From Akkermansiaceae bacterium (GTDB taxonomy: Bacteria > Verrucomicrobiota > Verrucomicrobiia > Verrucomicrobiales > Akkermansiaceae): a stretch of DNA of 64,000 bases. Numbering within the stretch: position 1 is the stretch's first letter; each line of letters opens with the position of its first letter. Location of the stretch: NCBI GenBank assembly GCA_024233135.1, contig JACKPZ010000006.1, positions 124,001 to 188,000 on the forward strand. Direction: 5' to 3'. A program made the translations under genes and the position numbers. Shown in pieces: positions 59,301-64,000 of the stretch. Below the pieces are notes generated by a model, which was given only the letters and a program-made list of their open reading frames with translations, was not told the origin of the DNA and ran no database searches.

Positions 59301-60219
59301 CTCCTCCTTCGACGCCGTCGTGGAGCAGGCCCAGCGTGTGACCGGCCTCGTGGCTGGCCGCCTCGGCGATGTTCTTCGCAGGGTATCCGGAACCGGCGGG
59401 AAACACCCAGCACGGGACGTCATTGGCCAGATCGAACGAGCCGACGAAGGCGACTCCGCCCACATTGTTGCCATACCAGTCGTTGCCACTGCCGCCGATG
59501 ACGACGCGGATGCCGTAGCGCGCGTCGTCGGAGCTGGTCTTCTTCAAATCCTCGATATCCGGCTCCTCGGTGGTGACGTCGATTTCATACATCGAGTAGT
59601 CCTCGGCGACGCGCTGCCAGATTTCGATGATCCGGTTGAGCTCCTCGGCGCTGAAGTTGGCGGGATTGCTGTTGGGAATGTTGTAGGCGGGGGCCGATGC
59701 GCCATCCTTCCACCAGCCGGGCGTGTTGTCCACATGCCCGTCAAAATCGAGATAGATCACGCGGTTCGCTCCGGGGCGGCTGTGCAGGAGGAATGCCTCG
59801 GAGGTGTCATACGGCGGCGGGTCGGTGGGCTCGATGCTTTCAGCGGTCGGGCCTGCTTCAGGAGCCTCCGCCTTGGCGCAATCCCCGCATTCGGGTGGGC
59901 AGGCAAAAAAAAGCTCGCCACCTTCATCCACCCACAGGGAAGGGTCGGAACGGAAATGCTTGCGAAGCTGCTGCGGCGACTTGCCGTGAAACGCGGCGAC
60001 TTCGGGCAACCTCGCGCCCAGCGCCGCGATGGCCGCCTCGCCGCGTGCCTTGGCCGGGAGATGGATCCCCGCGGGGAAACCCGGCTCCGATGTCACCTGT
60101 CCGTTGGCGGCAAGCAGGGAGAAGGCGAAACCAACGACGATCCCGGAGGGCATGCGGATCGTCCGGCGGCGGGCACCTTCCTTGGCTGACGGCATGGGGT
60201 TGATGGATTCTTCCTCCAC
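56317..60219 (-). CDS. Secreted zinc metalloprotease with autotransporter-type beta-strand repeats
   Basis: A 1300-residue secreted protein. Signal peptide around residues 20-40. A metallopeptidase domain (about 150-355) carries HEAGHTLGLLHDG at 290-302, the extended metzincin zinc motif HExxHxxGxxHD. A beta-rich PPC-like domain follows (about 375-485), then a long tail (about 500-1170) of autotransporter-associated beta-strand repeats with KEGAGMVVFSTANTYTGATKV, KTGPGVLSLTNANSYNGSTTV and KGGAGTLALTAQNTHWGPTI units, each G.G.L.L......Y.G.T. The end (VKLP.....FVRLKVTP) is a Verrucomicrobial C-terminal with DFDHDGVPSGVEYVLGG repeats, thought to be for secretion or anchoring. Function: extracellular proteolysis or surface display. 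Confidence 0.87.
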   Translation of the reverse strand: MEEESINPMPSAKEGARRRTIRMPSGIVVGFAFSLLAANGQVTSEPGFPAGIHLPAKARGEAAIAALGARLPEVAAFHGKSPQQLRKHFRSDPSLWVDEGGELFFACPPECGDCAKAEAPEAGPTAESIEPTDPPPYDTSEAFLLHSRPGANRVIYLDFDGHVDNTPGWWKDGASAPAYNIPNSNPANFSAEELNRIIEIWQRVAEDYSMYEIDVTTEEPDIEDLKKTSSDDARYGIRVVIGGSGNDWYGNNVGGVAFVGSFDLANDVPCWVFPAGSGYPAKNIAEAASHEAGHTLGLLHDGVEGGASYYSGQGHWVPIMGVSYDKPISQWSKGEYADANNTQDDLAVMLTQGAVYRADDHGGTISSATKLSSDSTTVSAGGVIERRNDLDYFHIESAGGSLAVNVNPAHNGANLRLEVKLYNASNTLLQTANSADTADGTQPVTLETSVTPGVYYVSVDGIGNGDPLTTGYTDYASLGQYTVTITGVLPDGFTWLTSTGGAQQWNTANNWASGNLPTGAAPVVRINNNIWSNQTIQLASATSIGRLFLGDSNSTHGFTFTSTGGSMVFRSPAELSKTLGGNDSITAPVALVDPLVLTQSASGTLSFSGGISGAGGITKEGAGMVVFSTANTYTGATKVAGGLLRLDNSNGLPGGIDHTAGAGESPLLFKGGVLGLHDDFTRPLGTGAGQLNWDPQDGGAGSGGFAAFGADRMVKLNNNTNPCSWYSAIIGNGNTLILGHSTATHTLDFRNGVNFSGGKRTVQVENGEAAVDAILSGVLADYTTPPGSLNKTGPGVLSLTNANSYNGSTTVDGGVLRLDHAGALPNGNLELVGGGILGLGAGDLTNRTVGTGNDQVQWLGSGGFAAFGETRTVKFSDSSINWNAADFIGGGRTLVLSHETADATLVWQQKISLAGSARTIQVEDGSAMIDARMSGVIAGGTSGTNNSLVKGGAGTLALTAQNTHWGPTIVGAGTLMIGDGGSAGGVSQNSQNITVETGALLAVNRSDTLTQGTDPMKPAITGGGGFSQAGTGNTVLMLPNTYLGPTMISSGTLTLGANGVLPDASAISIGDATLATGSFSETAATLEITGEATIQLAAGAALSFANSSVADWSGGTLHLTGTFGSGSSIRFGTGGNGLTPSQLERISADGFTGFALDSNGFLTAEKTTGYTAWAVVHAPTGAADDDFDHDGVPSGVEYVLGGGKHTNDLAKLPNLSTDGGILTFTFERDQASIDGSTSLEIQLSSDVMDWSASYPVPDDASAGDPGPSVTKNVRPGFDRIVLSLPIGAETIRFVRLKVTP

Positions 60220-60413
60220 TTCGAGGTTTACCCAATCTGCCTGATTTCTCGATCCATGTCATCCCCCTCAACCGGGTGAGAATCTTCCGTCGTGTTTGAA
60301 ACCATGCAGCCCCCTTCGAGAACGTCGGTGGTGTCTCTTGATGGTCACGGGGCTGTCGCTCTCGAATGCCCGTACGCAGATTGGGTTGGGGGGGACTCTT
60401 GGATGAAGCCGAT

Positions 60414-61439
60414 TCAGTCGTTTCCTGCTCCGGGTACCGCCCTCCCATTCATGATGGGAACACCCGAGGCGTCGTGCAGCTTGCGGATTTCCTCCGGTGA
60501 CAGGCAGCGGTCGAACACCGCCAAGCCGCCGAAATGTCCCATGGTCGCTTCGCGAAGCATGGAACCGACCGCATAGCGCGCCCCCACCGTGAAGTCCGAA
60601 CCGCCGTTGGGTTTCGACGCGGCATGCCGCGCCGGATCATAGGAAAAGATGCCCCGCCCGTGATAGTAGGGGTTCATGCCGCGGCCGGATCCGCCCGGGC
60701 CTTCCGTTGTGAAATACGGGTCGTCGCGTTTGTCCTTGGCTGGATCGAGCTTTCGTTCCTCCCACCTGCCGTTGATGTAGGCACGGATGAATTCGCCGTC
60801 GTAGGTGAAAGCCAGCGAGCACCATTCCTCCTCCGGAACTTCCGAAGAAGTCGCCGCATAGTCGGCGCACCATGGAAGGGGGCTCCCGTCCTTGCGGCGG
60901 GTCACTCCGCCCTCGCTCGAAATGTGCGGCGTAAGCTGCCGCGGGCCGCCGTAGGTCGGCATGTTCATGAGCATGGCATACTGACGGGTCCCCGAGTCGT
61001 CATTCGCGCCCTTGCCTTCGGACCACATGCCGGCGATCGTCCTGCTCTGCTCGAGATCGACGATCCGGACCACCGCGAACATCGTGATCCGCGCGTCCTT
61101 GCCGGAGATATTCAGATCTCCGGTCTCGGCATAGGGAATTCGAAAGTAGTGTTTCCCGTCCAGCTCCGCCGAGAATCCGGAAAAGGGACCGCCTTTGACC
61201 CGTTCGACCGGGCCGCCGACCTCCTCAAGGGAGTGCCGTTGCGCGCCTCCCCGGGAAACCCGTGCCGTGCCTCCCGGTTCGCTGAAGTCCCAGAAGGCGA
61301 CCAAGCCCGGTGTGTCGAGAATCACCTTCGGATCTCCGGTCGACTCGGCGGCGTGCAGACATTCCGCCACAATGGGGGCCAGGACACAGGGAAGCGAGAC
61401 GAGCGCAAGAGGGATTCGTTTCATGAGTTGCATGGGCAT
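60414..61439 (-). CDS. Secreted LamG/concanavalin-like domain protein
   Basis: A 341-residue protein with a signal peptide (IPLALVSLPCVLAPIVAECL, residues 9-28). The bulk is a LamG-like jelly roll: VAFWDFSEPGGTARVS near 47-62, then GDLNISGKDARITMFAVVRI near 107-126, EEEWCSLAFTYDGEFIRAYI near 203-222, and the closing GHFGGLAVFDRCLSPEEIRK near 302-321. Such domains bind carbohydrate or other ligands and occur in many copies in Verrucomicrobiota. No catalytic motif. It is directly downstream (21 bases) of the polysaccharide lyase, so the two are probably co-expressed in polymer binding and cleavage. Confidence 0.85.
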   Translation of the reverse strand: MPMQLMKRIPLALVSLPCVLAPIVAECLHAAESTGDPKVILDTPGLVAFWDFSEPGGTARVSRGGAQRHSLEEVGGPVERVKGGPFSGFSAELDGKHYFRIPYAETGDLNISGKDARITMFAVVRIVDLEQSRTIAGMWSEGKGANDDSGTRQYAMLMNMPTYGGPRQLTPHISSEGGVTRRKDGSPLPWCADYAATSSEVPEEEWCSLAFTYDGEFIRAYINGRWEERKLDPAKDKRDDPYFTTEGPGGSGRGMNPYYHGRGIFSYDPARHAASKPNGGSDFTVGARYAVGSMLREATMGHFGGLAVFDRCLSPEEIRKLHDASGVPIMNGRAVPGAGND

Positions 61440-61460
61440 GGGGTTGGGGACGATGTCGAT

Positions 61461-63542
61461 TCAGTTTTTGATGTGGACGGTGCTGCCGGCCATGCCATCA
61501 CGCGGGAGTTCGATCCGGTGGATTCTTCCGCCGACGCGCAAGGTCAAGTCGGTCCGTGATTGCGTCGGGTCGCACAGTGAAAGTCCGACCTGGTGTTGGT
61601 TCCGTAGCAGGGTGAGCAAGCAGGGCCCGTCGGATTCGATCCGTCCGAAGCCCGCGAGATCGATGGAGCCGGCTTGATGAAACACCACGCCGGCGCGGTC
61701 GGCGGTTTCGATCGCCCGGACGCCGGCACTGCCTGAGACCGCGCTCGCCATTCCTTCGAACGCGGCGCGTTCAAACTCGTTCCGCTCCATCGGTTGAACA
61801 CGATACAACAAGCTGGCGCCCGATGGGTGTTCCCCGTGATCGACGCGGAGGAGGAACACATCCCGCTCGTCCGGCGTGTTTGTTTCACCTGCGGCGATCT
61901 CGCTCCAGCGGCCCGACTTCTTGGCCTGCCCGACGCTCGGTTCGCAGTCGGGCCGGGGAAACAAGTATGCCCATCCATTGTGCCAGATGGCGGTGCCCCC
62001 AGCGGATTCACGGCGGAGGACCGGGCCGCGTGACAAACATTGGTTGACGGTGGTGACGATGTTCCCGCCGCCATCCGATGAGATGTTCTCGGTCCATGCC
62101 CACAGCCCGCCGCCATCGTTGAACCACAGCTTGTCCGCGCGAACTCCGAATCGGCGCGCCTCCATCGCGACGAGCCCGATCTGGTCGCCGGATACCCCCC
62201 CGACGAAACGTCCGGATCCCGGGATGCCCGCCCACTCCGATGCCGGGGGGAGGGGAGCGGTCGAGCGGCTGGTCACACCCGGCAGAAGGTTCCAATCCCA
62301 GACCGCGAAGATGTCGCGGTATTCCTGTCCGTTCCGGTATAGCAGCGTCATGCCCTCGCACAGGTATGCGCCCTTCAGGTTTTCCTCGTTGGTCGTTTCC
62401 GTGGAGAGAGTCCGCTCGGAACACATTTTCACGCTCGCCATCCAGTTCATCCCTCGGTTGATGGCGAAGTCGGAGCGCCAGAAGTGACGGGTTCCCTGCG
62501 GTTCTGGTGCCGGACGGTTCGTCCGGATCGAACGGGACCATTGCACGAGAGCATCCGCGTCCCCCGAGTTCACGGCTACCAGCGCGTCGCACACGGAGGC
62601 CAGCGGAGGCCCCTGAATGCGGTTGGGATAGCTGATCTGCCGGCCCACCGCCGCGTGGTCGAGCAATTCGCCGCACATCATCCACCGGGTGCCATCGAGT
62701 GCGAGGCGCCCGATGGTTGTTTTGGCCTTGCTGTCGGCGGCGTATGGGCCTCCCTCCACCAACCTCATCAGGTAGGCGATGTTGAGGAGATAGTGGTGCC
62801 CGTAGTTCCCCTGATAGAACTGCGCTCCATGTTGGCGGAACGAAAAATCCGGCTGAATACCCTCGTCGCCCGTGGTGACGTCCGCCGTCCCGAACGCTTC
62901 GGAAACCGCTTGGGCGACGAGCGCATCGTCCCCTTCGATCAGGCCGCGCAATGCCACGTTCACCGACAACCACAACCGGTTCTGACCGGTGCGTGAAATC
63001 GTCGCCGGTTTCATCGCGCCGGCGATGAATTCCCTCTCGTCGGATCGCAGTTCGTCCTCCATCAGGATGGCGGTCACGCCGAGGTAGCGGGGAATGGCGA
63101 TCTCGCCATACCACCAGTTCTCGTTCCGCGGGCGCGTGGTCACCCACCATCCGAGCGCGCGGTGGAACGCGCCGTGGATCGCGGGTTGGTCTTTCTCCGG
63201 ATAGGTGCGGGCCGCGATCGCCAGCATGCGGACGCGGTGGAGATGCCGAACGACCTTCCACCTGCCTCGGTTCGTGCTGGTGTAGTCGATGTCGCCGAAG
63301 CGTCCATCTTTGTCGAGCAGGGTGAGCAGCCGATCCAGAGCGGGGCGGGTGACCGTGGCGAGGATGTCGAGTTGGCCGGTGTCCGCACCTTCTGGCAGCT
63401 CCATGTCCGGATCACCTGCCAGCCAGCGACGTGTGGTCTCCGTCTCGGTCTCGACAACACTCCGCTTCATCCGATCGAGCGAAGCGGGAATGGTGTCGGC
63501 CGCGGCGCTCGCGAGAAGGAGGATCGACACGAGGAATCGCAC
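61461..63542 (-). CDS. Polysaccharide lyase family 8 (chondroitin/hyaluronate/xanthan lyase type)
   Basis: A 693-residue secreted lyase that cuts uronate-containing polymers by beta-elimination. With the GTG start at 63542 (GGAG four bases upstream) residues 1-16 are a signal peptide; the ATG at 63659 would bury it. The catalytic set of family 8 is complete at the family's spacing: Asn188 (TGQNRLW), His238 and Tyr247 (FSFRQHGAQFYQGNYG) and Arg301 (GRQISYP). The differences 50, 9 and 54 equal those of Pedobacter chondroitinase AC (Asn175, His225, Tyr234, Arg288). An alpha/alpha toroid N-domain and a beta-sandwich C-domain are expected. Substrate: chondroitin, hyaluronan or a related bacterial or algal polymer. 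Confidence 0.92.
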   Translation of the reverse strand: MRFLVSILLLASAAADTIPASLDRMKRSVVETETETTRRWLAGDPDMELPEGADTGQLDILATVTRPALDRLLTLLDKDGRFGDIDYTSTNRGRWKVVRHLHRVRMLAIAARTYPEKDQPAIHGAFHRALGWWVTTRPRNENWWYGEIAIPRYLGVTAILMEDELRSDEREFIAGAMKPATISRTGQNRLWLSVNVALRGLIEGDDALVAQAVSEAFGTADVTTGDEGIQPDFSFRQHGAQFYQGNYGHHYLLNIAYLMRLVEGGPYAADSKAKTTIGRLALDGTRWMMCGELLDHAAVGRQISYPNRIQGPPLASVCDALVAVNSGDADALVQWSRSIRTNRPAPEPQGTRHFWRSDFAINRGMNWMASVKMCSERTLSTETTNEENLKGAYLCEGMTLLYRNGQEYRDIFAVWDWNLLPGVTSRSTAPLPPASEWAGIPGSGRFVGGVSGDQIGLVAMEARRFGVRADKLWFNDGGGLWAWTENISSDGGGNIVTTVNQCLSRGPVLRRESAGGTAIWHNGWAYLFPRPDCEPSVGQAKKSGRWSEIAAGETNTPDERDVFLLRVDHGEHPSGASLLYRVQPMERNEFERAAFEGMASAVSGSAGVRAIETADRAGVVFHQAGSIDLAGFGRIESDGPCLLTLLRNQHQVGLSLCDPTQSRTDLTLRVGGRIHRIELPRDGMAGSTVHIKN

Positions 63543-63765
63543 GGGGCTCCGTCTCCTCACCGGAGATCTCCGCCATGATTCGGATGCGGACCGCGGCGTA
63601 TCGAGGCGGGATCCGCCGGCCGCTCCCGCCCTAGGGGTGTGCCATCGGGAGAAATCCATCGTTTCACATGTGGGGCCGGGATCCGGGTGAGCGCAGGTTC
63701 TGGCGGCCGGATCTTGGCTCCCGGAACCGACTGCTTTCAGCGGTTATGCGCCGGGGGAAGTCGGT

Positions 63766-64000
63766 TCATTTGACCGGCACCCGCTCGAGGTGAAAGTCGA
63801 AGAACATCGTGTTCCGGTACTTCCCGTGGATGGGGCCCGGTGGCAGGAGGCTTTTCCATCCGGCGTTGGTATTCTTCTGGTCGACTTCGGTGAACATGGG
63901 GAACTTGCGTGCCTCCACGATGTTGCCGAGCCGCTCACCGGTCCAAGGGTTGCGCCGCTTCACCTCTTCGCCGTTGCGGATGTCGACGGATGCGTTCAGG
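63766..64000 (-). CDS. 3' end of an unidentified gene (partial)
   Basis: The reading frame is open from the window edge to the stop at 63766, with 77 codons visible. The fragment contains VKRRNPWTGERLGNIVEARK, FPMFTEVDQKN and the closing MFFDFHLERVPVK, which I do not recognise. It continues beyond position 64000. By position it belongs with the polysaccharide lyase and LamG genes (222 bases upstream of the lyase start, same strand), so a role in polymer use is likely but unproven. Confidence 0.6.
   Translation of the reverse strand, partial: LNASVDIRNGEEVKRRNPWTGERLGNIVEARKFPMFTEVDQKNTNAGWKSLLPPGPIHGKYRNTMFFDFHLERVPVK

Noticed and set aside
60292..60576. Small plus-strand frame opposite the end of the LamG gene
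   Set aside because: No ribosome binding site, no homology, and half of it is antisense to LamG-domain coding sequence.

Overview
The window reads as a chromosome segment from a GC-rich, Gram-negative bacterium of the Verrucomicrobiota, most likely near Verrucomicrobiaceae, Luteolibacter or Haloferula. This is an inference from gene content: a PEP-CTERM sorting signal at the left edge, an autotransporter-associated beta-strand-repeat protein, a gliding-type GldF/GldG/DUF4340 cluster, a BlaI/M56 pair, HflKC, and a polysaccharide lyase with a LamG protein. No rRNA, tRNA, CRISPR array, phage or complete insertion sequence was found.

Left part (1-31.4 kb), mostly housekeeping. It holds infC with an apparent AUC start, then HAD phosphatase; a haem pair (hemC, fused cobA-hemD); a GldG/GldF/DUF4340 export module without its ATPase; 5-oxoprolinase (pxpA with fused pxpBC); hflK-hflC; a CorA-like protein; an Imm-5-like protein; a glutaminyl cyclase lipoprotein; an rsmA-Nudix fusion; a YlbF-like protein with a Cys/Gly tail; nagB; prfA; a secreted fibronectin III protein; rlmI; and a histone-H1-like Lys/Ala protein. 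A BlaI/M56 regulatory pair has a clear operator. It is followed by two hypothetical proteins, an IscA-type protein, pgk and tpiA.

Middle part (31.4-54.2 kb), a nucleobase catabolism island. The purine half is a tightly overlapping minus-strand operon, uraH-allC-allB-allE-uah-xdh, with uraD, xdhC and pucG around it and a small RelE-type toxin-antitoxin pair beside xdh. Together these encode xanthine to urate and 5-hydroxyisourate to glyoxylate by the plant-type ureide route; a urate oxidase is not visible. The pyrimidine half is preA-mmsA-hydA-NCS1 transporter-class III aminotransferase, with a yeast-type cytosine deaminase nearby. It encodes cytosine or uracil/thymine uptake and reductive degradation; beta-ureidopropionase is not visible, although one of the two M20 amidohydrolases could fill that step. 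A double-Rossmann LOG-family protein and the cytosine deaminase sit between two copies of a REP-like hairpin repeat. A second repeat family, an A-rich/T-rich inverted element, occurs twice around 31.5 and 33.5 kb.

Right part (54.2-64 kb). Two small membrane proteins (one DUF883-like), purC, a 1300-residue secreted zinc metalloprotease with beta-strand repeats, a LamG-like secreted protein, a family 8 polysaccharide lyase with all four catalytic residues at canonical spacing, and the 3' end of an unidentified gene. This end suggests degradation of glycosaminoglycan-like or other uronate-containing polymers.
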